Positions 1 to 8,012 of a stretch of 27,539 nucleotides of DNA are shown in pieces. Within the stretch, counting starts at the first letter, position 1. Each line of letters begins with the position of its first letter. The notes below the pieces were generated by a model that worked only from the letters and a program-made list of their open reading frames with translations, had not been told where the DNA came from and did no database searches. This DNA is from PALSA-243 sp049522755 (GTDB lineage: Bacteria; Acidobacteriota; Terriglobia; Bryobacterales; Bryobacteraceae). The position numbers and the translations under genes were made by a program. Location: positions 1-27,539 of the forward strand of contig JBEKNN010000111.1 in NCBI GenBank assembly GCA_049522755.1, read 5' to 3'.

Positions 1-197
1 CGGCGACCGGGCTGGTCTTCTACGGAGAGGACAGCGGCGCGTTCGTGGCGGCCGACGCAGTCACTGGAAAAACGCTCTGGACTCTGCACCTGAACGCGAA
101 CTGGCATGCTTCTCCAATGGCTTACCAGTTCGATGGAAAAGAGCTGATCGGCATCGTGGTGGGCTCGACTGTGATGGCGCTGGGACTGGCGGAGTAG
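1..197 (+). CDS. PQQ-dependent dehydrogenase, C-terminal end (partial)
   Basis: Only the last 64 codons of a gene entering from the left are present, read from base 3 to a TAG at 195-197. The translation contains a GEDSGAFVAADAVTGKTLW segment, which is the typical beta-propeller repeat of quinoprotein alcohol/glucose dehydrogenases, followed by the usual closing stretch ending in VVGSTVMALGLAE. The family oxidises alcohols or sugars in the periplasm with pyrroloquinoline quinone. A second, complete member of the family lies at 19544-21124 on the other strand, so the genome holds at least two. Substrate cannot be told from this fragment. Confidence 0.85.
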   Translation, partial: ATGLVFYGEDSGAFVAADAVTGKTLWTLHLNANWHASPMAYQFDGKELIGIVVGSTVMALGLAE

Positions 198-273
198 CGG
201 CGGTCTGGAGGCACGCGATTCCCGGCAATTGCGGCGTCCCAATTCGGATTTCAGCCTGTGATATCCTTGCGGA

Positions 274-293
274 TGTAAAACGATTGTAAAACG
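274..293 (+). repeat. Direct repeat TGTAAAACG x2, 11-bp period
   Basis: TGTAAAACG occurs at 274-282 and again at 285-293, exactly 11 bp apart, ending 8 bases before the ATG at 302. Two half-sites on the same face of the helix resemble operators of winged-helix regulators. The gene that follows encodes a protein with a wHTH-like N-terminus, so autoregulation is possible. This is inference from spacing only. Confidence 0.4.
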
Positions 294-301
294 GTCTCTC
301 C

Positions 302-1693
302 ATGTCGGGAAGAGCGAATCACGTCGAACAGATTGCCGCGATGACCAGCATGCTTGAGGTGGCGCCGCACGCGGCTGCGCTGAAAGCCCACCTGCGATCG
401 ATTACGGAAAGCCCGGCGTTCAAGGGCAGCCGCCGGAGCCAGGAGTTTCTGCAGTTCATCGTCGCGCGAGCCCTGGACGGCCATTTCGACGACTTAAAAG
501 AGCGGGTGCTGGGGGTCGAGCTGTTCGGCAGATCTCCCTCGTACGATACCGGCGACGACGCCATTGTCCGGGTGACGGCATGCGATGTGCGCAAGCGGCT
601 CAATCAATACTATGTGGAATTCGCGCACCAATCGGATTTCCGCATCGAGCTTCCTCCGGGGTCGTACATTCCCGACATCCATAGCGTCGCGCCGCCCGCT
701 CCGGCGCCGCCGGCGAAAACCATCGAGACCGCGCAGATTGCTGTGACGCCCTCGACGGATTCCGCCGCTCCAATGGCCGGGATTCCGGTCGAAGCTCCGG
801 TTCCGGCGCGGCGTACGCGGCTCGTCTGGTTTGCCGCGGCGGCCTTGGCGGCGATTACGATTGCGGGCCTGGCGTTCTGGGTCTGGAAAGCGCGGCGGCC
901 GGCCGAGGCGGCTGCGTCGCCGGAGCATACGCTGCCCTGGTCCGCGATGATTCAGCCGAACCGCCAGATTCGCCTGGTTTTCTGCGATCCGGAAATCGTC
1001 AGTGTTCAGCATCTGCTGAATTACTCCATTACTCTCTCGGATTACGCCAATCAGCGTTATTGGCCGGCGGATGTGAAGCCGGAAGCCCGCCGTGTTTTGC
1101 AGACAATTTCGTTTCGTGGCGCCAGCGTCGCGGCGGTGGACGCGGAAATTGCCTTGAAAATGGACGGCCTGATTCTGCCGTTCACCAAGCGTTCGATGCA
1201 GATGCAGCCCGCGCGGAACGTGAGGCTGGGCGATTTCAAAACCGAAGACAGTTTCGTGCTCTTTGGCAGCCCGCGTTCCAATCCGTGGCTCGAGCTTTTC
1301 CAGGATCAACTGGATTTCAGTTTTGAGTTCGACGACGTTCACAAGGCGGAGTTTGTCCGGAACCGGCATCCTGGAAACGGCGAAGCGCCGGCCTACATTC
1401 CCACCGCGGCGGGTTGGGGAACAGGGCAAGCTTATGGGATTGTTGCGCTGGTGGGCAATCCGGGACAGAATGGGCAAGTGTTGCTGCTGGCCGGATCGAG
1501 CGCGGAAGCCACCGAGGCGGCGGGAAAGGTGGCTACGAATTTCGACGCCTTGTCAAAGATTCTGAAGAGCGCGGGCATTGACGCGAACGGACGCGTGCGA
1601 CACTTCGAAATCCTTCTGAGGGTGTCTACTATGGCTGGATTGCCAAATACGTATGACGTGGTGGCATGCCATCCGCTGAATGGGCGACCGTGA
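302..1693 (+). CDS. Membrane-anchored protein with N-terminal wHTH-like domain (ToxR-like layout)
   Basis: This is a 463-residue protein. Residues about 30-125 (SPAFKGSRRSQEFLQFIV, LKERVLGVELFGR, YDTGDDAIVRV, RKRLNQYY, IELPPGSYIP) match a short domain common in acidobacterial proteins, often fused to TPR or membrane parts and thought to be winged-helix-like. A Pro/Ala-rich linker (about 129-170) leads to one membrane helix at about 173-196, flanked by Arg residues. The C-terminal about 265 residues would then be periplasmic. They include a GSPRSNPWLELF motif and a VLLLAGSSAEATEAAG motif that I recall from other acidobacterial proteins without a known function. The layout resembles ToxR/CadC one-component regulators, but DNA binding is inferred. 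The ATG at 302 has no strong Shine-Dalgarno sequence; the Met at residue 14 is an alternative. No partner gene is obvious. Confidence 0.75.
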   Translation: MSGRANHVEQIAAMTSMLEVAPHAAALKAHLRSITESPAFKGSRRSQEFLQFIVARALDGHFDDLKERVLGVELFGRSPSYDTGDDAIVRVTACDVRKRLNQYYVEFAHQSDFRIELPPGSYIPDIHSVAPPAPAPPAKTIETAQIAVTPSTDSAAPMAGIPVEAPVPARRTRLVWFAAAALAAITIAGLAFWVWKARRPAEAAASPEHTLPWSAMIQPNRQIRLVFCDPEIVSVQHLLNYSITLSDYANQRYWPADVKPEARRVLQTISFRGASVAAVDAEIALKMDGLILPFTKRSMQMQPARNVRLGDFKTEDSFVLFGSPRSNPWLELFQDQLDFSFEFDDVHKAEFVRNRHPGNGEAPAYIPTAAGWGTGQAYGIVALVGNPGQNGQVLLLAGSSAEATEAAGKVATNFDALSKILKSAGIDANGRVRHFEILLRVSTMAGLPNTYDVVACHPLNGRP

Positions 1694-1778
1694 CTGTCGA
1701 GGCCGCGGAATCCCCCTTCAGGAGCTAAACTGGCGAAGGTTCTGAAACAGCCGCGAGGTAAGTTAAATCAGAACGGAA

Positions 1779-3011
1779 CTACTTCGCGACGACTGCGCTG
1801 GAAACCAATTCGAGCACGCCGGGCACGCCCGCTTCGGGAATTTGTTTCGTCGCTTTCCAGTTAGTGCGGGATCCGTCATAACCTTCGGGTTGCGGCAAAC
1901 GCGTCAATGCCTCGCTGTAAGCGGCATCGTTGCCGCCGAGCTTGTAGATAACCAGATCGAGCGACGGTACGATGTAAATACCGAAACCGCCCGCGCCGGA
2001 TTTCCAGTATGCGTCGCGGGGCGCGTTGGGAACATGGCCATCCTGGTTCACCTCAAATTGCAGACTGAACGGGTAATGCGGATTGTAAGGTGAAGGGCGG
2101 CTGGCCATCGCGATGTACTCGGCCGGCGCCAACTGCTGATTTCCCCACTTGCCATGGTGCAACAGCAGATAGGCGAAGCGCATTGTGTCAGTGGCGTGTA
2201 AGGCGATGCTGCCGGCGCCGTTGGCGTGCGGCAGCGTCACGCTGCCGCGGTAGAGACAATAGTTCCAGGCGCCCCATTGCATGGGTTCGCCGAGCTTCAC
2301 GGCAATATAATCTTTCAAATCCATTCCGACCAAATGACGCAAAACGATGGAAGCTATGTGCGGCGAAGGAGAGGAATAGGACCAGCCTTCGCCCGGTTTG
2401 CACCATAGCGGATAACGAATGGCGCTCATGTCCAAACCGAGCGACGAATCCTGGCGCACGGGCTCCAGCTTAACCTCTTTGCCGTTGACGTAGCCCTGTT
2501 TGTTGGCCTCGCCGTGAAAACCGGCGGTCATGGTGAGCAATTCACCCAGGGTAATATCCGCCTTAGCCGGATCGTCCAGCGGGAAAGCCTCCGGGAGATA
2601 TTCTTTGGTGAAGACCTTGGTATCGAGGCCCTGCGGGATCAGGTCATGCTTCTCTTTAAGCATGATGCCGCACGCGATGCTGGTGAAAGCCTTGCCACAG
2701 GATGCCATGTCCGGGTTCGCGTTCCGGTTGCCTTTTCCAAAATACTTTTCATAGACAAGGTAGCCATGACGGACCACCACCAAGCCGCCATTCTGAGTCG
2801 TTTCCTGAGCCAGTTGAAACGCTTCGTCTAACTTGGCCCGGTCCATGCCCGCGACCTTCAGTAACTTGTCCGAGCTCTCGCTGGTGAGGGATCTCCAGCC
2901 ACCCTTTGAGTCGGGCGGCGGGTAATAGTCCGATGCCGCCGAGGCCATCCGCAGGGCGGCCGGCGCGATCAGAAACGCCATCAAGAATAAGACAGAAGCT
3001 CGGCGACGCAT
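1779..3011 (-). CDS. Secreted serine hydrolase, beta-lactamase/class C fold
   Basis: A 410-residue protein of the PF00144 family (class C beta-lactamases, DD-peptidases and esterases). A signal peptide is visible at residues 1-25 (MRRR, hydrophobic stretch, MASA). The catalytic SxxK motif is S104-C-G-K107. The second motif is Y212-S-S, where YxN or YAN is more usual. A K-S-G triad at 337-339 fits the third motif. Members hydrolyse esters, amides or peptidoglycan-like bonds and most are not true antibiotic lactamases. The gene starts only 2 nt after the stop of the DUF1501 gene, so it is almost certainly co-transcribed with it and with the DUF1549/DUF1553 gene. That points to degradation of an external substrate, not resistance. 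Substrate unknown. Confidence 0.88.
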   Translation of the reverse strand: MRRRASVLFLMAFLIAPAALRMASAASDYYPPPDSKGGWRSLTSESSDKLLKVAGMDRAKLDEAFQLAQETTQNGGLVVVRHGYLVYEKYFGKGNRNANPDMASCGKAFTSIACGIMLKEKHDLIPQGLDTKVFTKEYLPEAFPLDDPAKADITLGELLTMTAGFHGEANKQGYVNGKEVKLEPVRQDSSLGLDMSAIRYPLWCKPGEGWSYSSPSPHIASIVLRHLVGMDLKDYIAVKLGEPMQWGAWNYCLYRGSVTLPHANGAGSIALHATDTMRFAYLLLHHGKWGNQQLAPAEYIAMASRPSPYNPHYPFSLQFEVNQDGHVPNAPRDAYWKSGAGGFGIYIVPSLDLVIYKLGGNDAAYSEALTRLPQPEGYDGSRTNWKATKQIPEAGVPGVLELVSSAVVAK

Positions 3012-3013
3012 GT

Positions 3014-4429
3014 TTAAGCCAGAGCCTCCTTGATTACTCTGCCGCCGGTATCCGTCAGTCTTTGATTTCGTCCAGCGCTGTAGTAAGTGAGGCGCATGTC
3101 GTTCAAGCCCATCAGATGCAGGACGGTGGCGTGAACGTCGCGCATGCGGTAGATGTTATCGACAGCCTTAAAGCCTAACTCATCCGTCGACCCGACCAAT
3201 GCGCCTGGTTTCGAACCGCCGCCGGCAAACCACATGGTCATCGCCCGCGTATTGTGGTCGCGGCCGGCCTTGGCCCGTAGATCGGCGGGATTATCCGGAG
3301 TACGCCCGAACTCGCCCATCCAGACGACCAATGTGGAATCGAGCGAGCCCCGGCGTTTCAAGTCCTTGAGCAAGCCCGCAATTGGCTTGTCTGTCTCCGC
3401 GGCGTTCTTGGTGTGGTTCTTGACGATCTCAGTGTGACCGTCCCAGGACTGACTCGGGGTATAAAGCTGTACGAACCGGACGCCTTTCTCGACCATCTTG
3501 CGGGCCATTAAGCAGCGCTTGCCAAAGGACTCGGTCACCGGATCGTTCATCCCATACATTTCGCGCGTAGCCTCGGGCTCACTTGCGATATCGAGCGTGC
3601 CGGGAACCTCGGCCTGCATGCGGTACGCGAGCTCGTAGGAATCCATCCGCGCCTGTAAATCGGGATTGGTGAAGTGCTTCGCGAGAAACTCCCGATTGTA
3701 GGAGCGGAGTAACTCCATCTCGCTCGACTGGATGTCGGGAGTTACATCCGCCGGAGGCTTCAAATCCAATATCGGATCGCCCTTCCAGCGCAGCACCGTT
3801 CCCTGGTAACTGGCGGGCAAAAAACCGGGCCCCCACTGCTGCGATCCACTAAAAGGCAGCGAGCGGAAATCCGGCAGCACCACGAAGGCCGGCAAATTCT
3901 GATTTTCCGTCCCCAATCCATACGTCACCCAGGAACCCATGGACGGCTTGCCGGGGATCACCACGCCTGTGTTCATCAGGAAAACAGCCGCGGGGTGATT
4001 TCCATTCTCAGTCTGAATGGAGCGAACGAAAGCCATATCGTCGACGCAAGTAGCCAGGTTCGGGAACAAGCTGGAGACATCCATGCCGCATTCTCCATAT
4101 TTCTTGAATGGAAACGCGCTCTTGAGAAACAGTCTCGGCTTGGCAAACAGATTCGCCTGATCGGTGTTCTTTTCCTTACTCCAATCCATCACCGTGTTAT
4201 CGAATTTCTCGAGACTCGGTTTCGGGTCGAAGGTATCCATCTGGCTCACTCCGCCCAGCATGGTGAGGAATATGCAGGACTTCGCCTTGGGAGTGTGGTC
4301 CGGCGCCTTGGGAGCCAGCGGGTTATCGGCGGCGTGAAGACTGCCGTTCAATAGATTGATCAGCGCGATGCCGCCGACTCCGGTCAGGCTCTGATAAAGG
4401 AATCGGCGTCTTGCAAAATCGATGTTCAT
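3014..4429 (-). CDS. DUF1501 family exported protein
   Basis: A 471-residue DUF1501 protein (alkaline-phosphatase/sulfatase-like fold family). The open frame runs further upstream to 4621, but the true start is the ATG at 4427-4429: it opens an N-terminus of MNIDFARRRFLYQSL followed by a hydrophobic stretch (a Tat-type signal) and has GGAG about 8 nt upstream. Family signatures seen are FLTMLGGVSQMDTFDPKP near the start, the central GKRCLMARKMVEKGVRFVQL segment, and the C-terminal VVWMGEFGRTP and GRDHN motifs. These genes nearly always sit beside PSCyt1/DUF1549/DUF1553 genes in Acidobacteria, Planctomycetes and Verrucomicrobia, as here (40 nt downstream of one). The biochemical role is unproven; a part in polysaccharide or sulfated-substrate use is often suggested. 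Confidence 0.92.
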   Translation of the reverse strand: MNIDFARRRFLYQSLTGVGGIALINLLNGSLHAADNPLAPKAPDHTPKAKSCIFLTMLGGVSQMDTFDPKPSLEKFDNTVMDWSKEKNTDQANLFAKPRLFLKSAFPFKKYGECGMDVSSLFPNLATCVDDMAFVRSIQTENGNHPAAVFLMNTGVVIPGKPSMGSWVTYGLGTENQNLPAFVVLPDFRSLPFSGSQQWGPGFLPASYQGTVLRWKGDPILDLKPPADVTPDIQSSEMELLRSYNREFLAKHFTNPDLQARMDSYELAYRMQAEVPGTLDIASEPEATREMYGMNDPVTESFGKRCLMARKMVEKGVRFVQLYTPSQSWDGHTEIVKNHTKNAAETDKPIAGLLKDLKRRGSLDSTLVVWMGEFGRTPDNPADLRAKAGRDHNTRAMTMWFAGGGSKPGALVGSTDELGFKAVDNIYRMRDVHATVLHLMGLNDMRLTYYSAGRNQRLTDTGGRVIKEALA

Positions 4430-4481
4430 GATGACTCCAGGTGGATTACTCCAGGGACTACTCCAGCGATTACTCAAGGTA
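4430..4481 (-). repeat. Tandem repeat of a Shine-Dalgarno-bearing unit between DUF1553 and DUF1501 genes
   Basis: Read on the minus strand, the junction is built from four near-copies of CTGGAGTAATC: CTTGAGTAATC (the end of the upstream gene, including its TAA), CTGGAGTAGTC, CTGGAGTAATC and CTGGAGTCATC, the last abutting the ATG. Spacings are 12, 12 and 14 nt. Three copies contain GGAG, so the start codon is preceded by stacked Shine-Dalgarno-like sites. The pattern looks like repeated small duplication of the stop-codon region of the upstream gene. Confidence 0.75.
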
Positions 4482-6878
4482 GATAAACTCGTTGAGGTTA
4501 AACAATACGACGCCCAGCCGCGCCAGCGCTTCGCGCGGCGGCGCAGCGCCAAGTAATTTGTCGGCTTTGTCACGCTCCGCCGCGGAAGGTAAGCGCCCGA
4601 TCGCCAGCCGGAATGCCACATCCACTTCTTTGTTCCGGTCGGGGCCGGCGAATTCGATCACCCGATCCGCGAAGTGTTTGGCCTGAGTGTTGATGAATTC
4701 GCCGTTCATGAGCGCGAATGCCTGTGTGGGTACCACCGTCGTACTGCGGCGCGAGCATACCTCACTCATGTTCGCTCCGTCGAAGACTTCGATCATGGGG
4801 TTCATTACGGACCGGCGCTGGAACGTGTAGATGGTCCTGCGCGCCTGCTCCGTGTCACTCGATGGAAACCACTTGAAGAACTCGAAACCCTCGGCCACGT
4901 CGGAAGGCACGTTGACGAAGACTCCGGGACCGCCATCCGCGGTCTGTATTTGCCCGCTGACGGCGAGCACCGAATCGCGGAGGGCTTCGCCTTCGAGCCG
5001 CAGCCAGTTCATGCGCCAAAGCAATTGGTTCTTCGGATCGGCTTCGGCATCCTTCTGGTACGCGGGATTCTCGCTCGACTGACGGTAGGTGTTGGAGGTC
5101 AACATCAGCCGGTGCATAGCCTTCAGGCTCCACTGTTTCTCAACGAGCTGCGTGGCCAGCCAATCGAGCAGCTCGGGATGCGAGGGCCGCTCCCCATTGA
5201 TGCCGAAATCGCTGGGCGTCCGCACGATGCCTTCGCCGAAATGATGCTGCCAGAGACGGTTGACAATCACGCGGGCTGTAAGTGGATTGTCGGCCGATGC
5301 GATCCAATCCGCCAGGGCGGTCCGGCGTCCGGAGCTGCCGCCGGCAAATGGAATCGTGGCCGGATCTGAATTGCCTACGACGGCCTGCGGGAATCCTGGC
5401 TCCACTTTCTCGCCCTTGTTAGACAAGTCTCCACCGGCCAAAACATAAGTGTCGGCCAGCGAGGGAACCTGGGGAGGGACGACATCGGAAACCGAATAAG
5501 CCATCGGGCGGTAGCGCGCCACCATTTCCGTCACCTTGCGCGCCTTATCGGTGGCGTCAGTCCATTCCTTACGCTCCTCGGCAGTAAAGGTGGGGTCCTT
5601 CGCATCCTTGAGGGCTTTCATGAAGTCTCCGCCCTTGGCGGTATCGGGTTTAGCCTTTCGCACCTCGGAGAACTTATCCTTCAGACGCTCCTCAACCTTC
5701 TTTAGAGCGTCATTGGCTTCGTCGGATTCGTCCTCGTATTTGCGCTGGTTGACGCGCATCGGCTTGGGGTGTTCCTGATCCAGGAAAGGTGCGGCCCGGT
5801 CCTCGACGCGCATAGGAGCGAAGAATGCCTGCAAACGGTAAAAATCGCGCTGCGGGATAGGATCGTACTTATGATCGTGGCAACGCGCGCAGCCAACCGT
5901 GAAACCGAGGAAGACCTGGCCGACTGTGCCGGTCAGCTCGTTCAACACATCCTGCCGGAGCTGCGTCTTGAAGTTGGCGTCGGCTTCCCAGGTACCCATA
6001 CGCAGAAAGCCGAGAGCGACCAGGCGCTCGGAGCGGTTACCACCCATCTCATCGCCGGCGATTTGTTCCTTGACGAACGTGTCGTAATGCTTGTCCTGAT
6101 TGAAAGAGCGAATCACATAATCGCGATATCGCCACGCCGTGGGCCGCTCGCCATCGATGGCGAAGCCATCCGACTCGGCGAACCGCGCCAAGTCGAGCCA
6201 GTGCCGTCCCCATCGTTCTCCATAGCGGGGATCGGCCAGCAGCTTGTCCACGATTTTTTCGTAGGCATCGGGCGCCGCATCGCTTTGGAATGCATCGAGC
6301 TCGGCAGGAGTAGGCGGCAGACCGATCAGGTCGAAGTATACGCGCCGCAGCAGTGCGCGTTTGGATGCGGGAGGCGCTGGCTTAAGACCTTTCGCTTCCA
6401 GCTTCGAGAGGATGAACGCATCCACCGGGTTTTTCACCCAACTGGCATCCTGGACAGGCGGAACTGAAAGGGCGGAAGGCTTGTGTAAGAGCCAATCCAG
6501 ATATAGGTTTGGCTTTTTCGCCGATGCCGCCGTGGCTTTCATTTCGTCAACGGCCTTGGCGAGCGCATCAATACGATCCGTGTCGAGCGCGCCGCCCATC
6601 GGCATCTTGGGACTACGCTCGCCGCGGACATACTGCAGCAGCAGCGACTCCTTCGAATCGCCGGGTACGATGGCCGCGCCATGCTTGCCGCCCGCGAGGA
6701 CCGAATCGAACGTGGCCATGTTCAATCCACCAGACGCACTGGAGCCCGTGTGGCAGCCGGCACAATTCTTTTCCAGGATGGGATGAATGCGCTGATCGAA
6801 TACCGCTTGATTGCTTTGGGCCATCAAGCGTCCTATACAGGTTAAAGTAAATAGCACTGTTGCGGCGCTTCTCGACAT
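4470..6878 (-). CDS. PSCyt1-DUF1549-DUF1553 protein
   Basis: An 802-residue exported protein. A signal peptide (residues 1-20, ending LMAQ) precedes a planctomycete-type cytochrome C domain with heme motif C39-A-G-C42-H43. DUF1549 follows (about 145-365, with VDAFILSKLEAKGLKP and FDLIGLPPTP) and contains a second CxxCH, C330-A-R-C333-H334, in the stretch VGCARCHDHKYDPIPQRDFY. A charged, probably coiled segment (about 370-440) leads to DUF1553 (about 510-775, with NPLTARVIVNRLWQHHFGEG and SDFGINGERPSHPELLDWLA). Length and order match the family. It is the first gene of a unit with the DUF1501 and serine-hydrolase genes. The cytochrome part suggests electron transfer during breakdown of an external polymer, but this is inference. 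The ATG at 6876-6878 has a weak GAGGG upstream. Confidence 0.93.
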   Translation of the reverse strand: MSRSAATVLFTLTCIGRLMAQSNQAVFDQRIHPILEKNCAGCHTGSSASGGLNMATFDSVLAGGKHGAAIVPGDSKESLLLQYVRGERSPKMPMGGALDTDRIDALAKAVDEMKATAASAKKPNLYLDWLLHKPSALSVPPVQDASWVKNPVDAFILSKLEAKGLKPAPPASKRALLRRVYFDLIGLPPTPAELDAFQSDAAPDAYEKIVDKLLADPRYGERWGRHWLDLARFAESDGFAIDGERPTAWRYRDYVIRSFNQDKHYDTFVKEQIAGDEMGGNRSERLVALGFLRMGTWEADANFKTQLRQDVLNELTGTVGQVFLGFTVGCARCHDHKYDPIPQRDFYRLQAFFAPMRVEDRAAPFLDQEHPKPMRVNQRKYEDESDEANDALKKVEERLKDKFSEVRKAKPDTAKGGDFMKALKDAKDPTFTAEERKEWTDATDKARKVTEMVARYRPMAYSVSDVVPPQVPSLADTYVLAGGDLSNKGEKVEPGFPQAVVGNSDPATIPFAGGSSGRRTALADWIASADNPLTARVIVNRLWQHHFGEGIVRTPSDFGINGERPSHPELLDWLATQLVEKQWSLKAMHRLMLTSNTYRQSSENPAYQKDAEADPKNQLLWRMNWLRLEGEALRDSVLAVSGQIQTADGGPGVFVNVPSDVAEGFEFFKWFPSSDTEQARRTIYTFQRRSVMNPMIEVFDGANMSEVCSRRSTTVVPTQAFALMNGEFINTQAKHFADRVIEFAGPDRNKEVDVAFRLAIGRLPSAAERDKADKLLGAAPPREALARLGVVLFNLNEFIYLE

Positions 6879-6923
6879 CAGACGGCCCTCACGGTACCAA
6901 CAAAGTTTACACTTGCATCTTCT

Positions 6924-6952
6924 ATCTTAGCTGCCTGGACGGGCAGGAGCAA
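6924..6952 (-). promoter_or_regulatory. Candidate sigma-70-type promoter of the DUF1549/DUF1553 unit
   Basis: On the minus strand TTGCTC (6952-6947) and TAAGAT (6929-6924) are separated by exactly 17 bp, pointing to the gene that starts at 6878. The spacer contains an inverted repeat, CTGCC / GGCAG, at 6931-6935 and 6942-6946, which could be an operator. The -35 matches 4 of 6 consensus bases and the -10 also 4 of 6. The leader would be about 40 nt. Confidence 0.35.
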
Positions 6953-7027
6953 GGTTAAGAGCGTTTCTAACAATGTAGCGGTTGGTGGGCCGTTCTATTT
7001 TTCCGAGTTGGGCCGGGCAGGTTACAC

Positions 7028-7052
7028 AACGTTAGACAGACATCCTAACGTT
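7028..7052. repeat. Perfect inverted repeat AACGTTAG / CTAACGTT
   Basis: AACGTTAG (7028-7035) and CTAACGTT (7045-7052) are perfect 8-bp inverted arms around a 9-nt spacer. Each arm also holds the self-complementary AACGTT. This looks like a dimeric repressor site or a hairpin. No T-run follows, so it is not a normal terminator. The regulator is unknown. Confidence 0.5.
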
Positions 7053-7209
7053 AGTCAAAATACAAGAAACTGTGGGGTTTAAGTCATGGACTAAGCATTC
7101 AGTCGCCTTAGATTCGCTGCTACTCGCAAAGGTCGCGACGTTTCGAGAAACTGGCCGGGTTGCTTACCTCAATGCACACTTACGTCGGGCCGATTCGGCT
7201 GGGCGAAGA

Positions 7210-7247
7210 GCGGGTCCAGGGGGACCCGCGCGGACCAGGGGGTCCGC
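7210..7247. repeat. Two adjacent GC-rich hairpins with identical AGGG loops
   Basis: GCGGGTCC-AGGG-GGACCCGC (7210-7229) is followed directly by GCGGACC-AGGG-GGTCCGC (7230-7247). Both stems are perfect and share the loop AGGG and the core GGACC/GGTCC. It lies 15 nt beyond the stop of the gene at 7263-8012 (minus strand) and could end its transcript, but it lacks a T-run. It may instead be a repetitive extragenic palindrome. Confidence 0.6.
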
Positions 7248-7262
7248 CCTACGACTTGGGAG

Positions 7263-8012
7263 TTAGCGGCTCTTCAACTGCTCGGGCAACACCGCGTAGC
7301 CCTCGGGCGGCGGGAATATCGACATCAGCAGCTCCAGGCGGCGGCGAAGGTAGCGGCTGGGCATCTGGCGCGGTCCGGTTTCGACGTCGATATCGCAGCA
7401 GGCGCCGTGGAGGTAAAGCGTGAGCGTATCCACAAACGCCTGGCGTGCGTAATCGCGGAACAGTTTGGTTTCTTTGCGAACATTGGTCTGGCGGCGAAGC
7501 AGCGCCTGCTTCAGGTGCCAGCTCTTCTCGTCCACTTCGCCGTGGATTTCAGCGCTCAGCTCTTCGCGTATCGCCCGATAGAAGCGCTCCTGCGCGTCAT
7601 GCGGCCAGTGGTCGGCCACCAGCGCCGAGAGGGCCGAGTAGAGCTGGTAGTGATAATCGGCCACTTCGATTTCCTTGGCGCCCAGGGCCAGCACCGTGAG
7701 CCCTTCCAGGTCGCAGCGGGAGAACAGAATCTGGCGGCCGTCTGCGGGGCGATCGAAGACCACGCTGTCTTTCTCTTTGCCATTACCCTTTTCCAGATAC
7801 GGCGCTACCAGGAAGCCCACCGGCGGCAAAATGGCGGCCACGGCAGGCGAAATGGCGGCCACAGGCTCGTGAAGATACTGCCGTAAATCCTCTTCGGCCA
7901 TGGGCAGAGTGGAGAAGTAGCAGAACTTGTTGCTGAGCGGAATCATCTCGCCGCGGAAGCGGGCGGCAAGCTCCTCCACGGCCGTCTTAGACCGTTCATC
8001 GTCTTGGGGCAT
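7263..8012 (-). CDS. Hypothetical protein, unknown family
   Basis: I do not recognise this 249-residue protein. The open frame continues upstream to 8174, but that part would overlap the divergent Uma2 gene. The ATG at 8010-8012 (MPQDDERSKTAVEELAARF) is preferred, with a -10-like TACAAT 12 nt before it (8030-8025). There is no signal peptide or clear membrane helix. The N-terminal half has an Ala/Pro-rich AAISPAVAAILPPVGFLVAPYL stretch; the rest is mixed and charged, with HWPHDAQERFYRAIREEL and a C-terminal Arg-rich segment (RYLRRRLELLMSIFPPPEGY). Cysteines at CYFST, FSRCDLEG and ACCDID form no known metal motif. Codon use resembles the neighbours, which supports a real gene, probably cytoplasmic. 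Confidence 0.7.
   Translation of the reverse strand: MPQDDERSKTAVEELAARFRGEMIPLSNKFCYFSTLPMAEEDLRQYLHEPVAAISPAVAAILPPVGFLVAPYLEKGNGKEKDSVVFDRPADGRQILFSRCDLEGLTVLALGAKEIEVADYHYQLYSALSALVADHWPHDAQERFYRAIREELSAEIHGEVDEKSWHLKQALLRRQTNVRKETKLFRDYARQAFVDTLTLYLHGACCDIDVETGPRQMPSRYLRRRLELLMSIFPPPEGYAVLPEQLKSR

Larger units (their letters stand above)
6879..7262. other. Intergenic region between two minus-strand genes
   Basis: This 384-nt gap has no convincing gene; short open frames here lack ribosome sites and family features. It holds a promoter-like pair for the DUF1549/DUF1553 unit (6924-6952), a perfect palindrome (7028-7052) and two adjacent hairpins (7210-7247). The lower GC of the middle part is typical of regulatory DNA. 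Confidence 0.6.

Noticed and set aside
494..1477. A 327-codon minus-strand frame opposite the membrane protein
   Set aside because: Arg-rich low-complexity translation and no family match, whereas the plus strand has a coherent domain and membrane helix.
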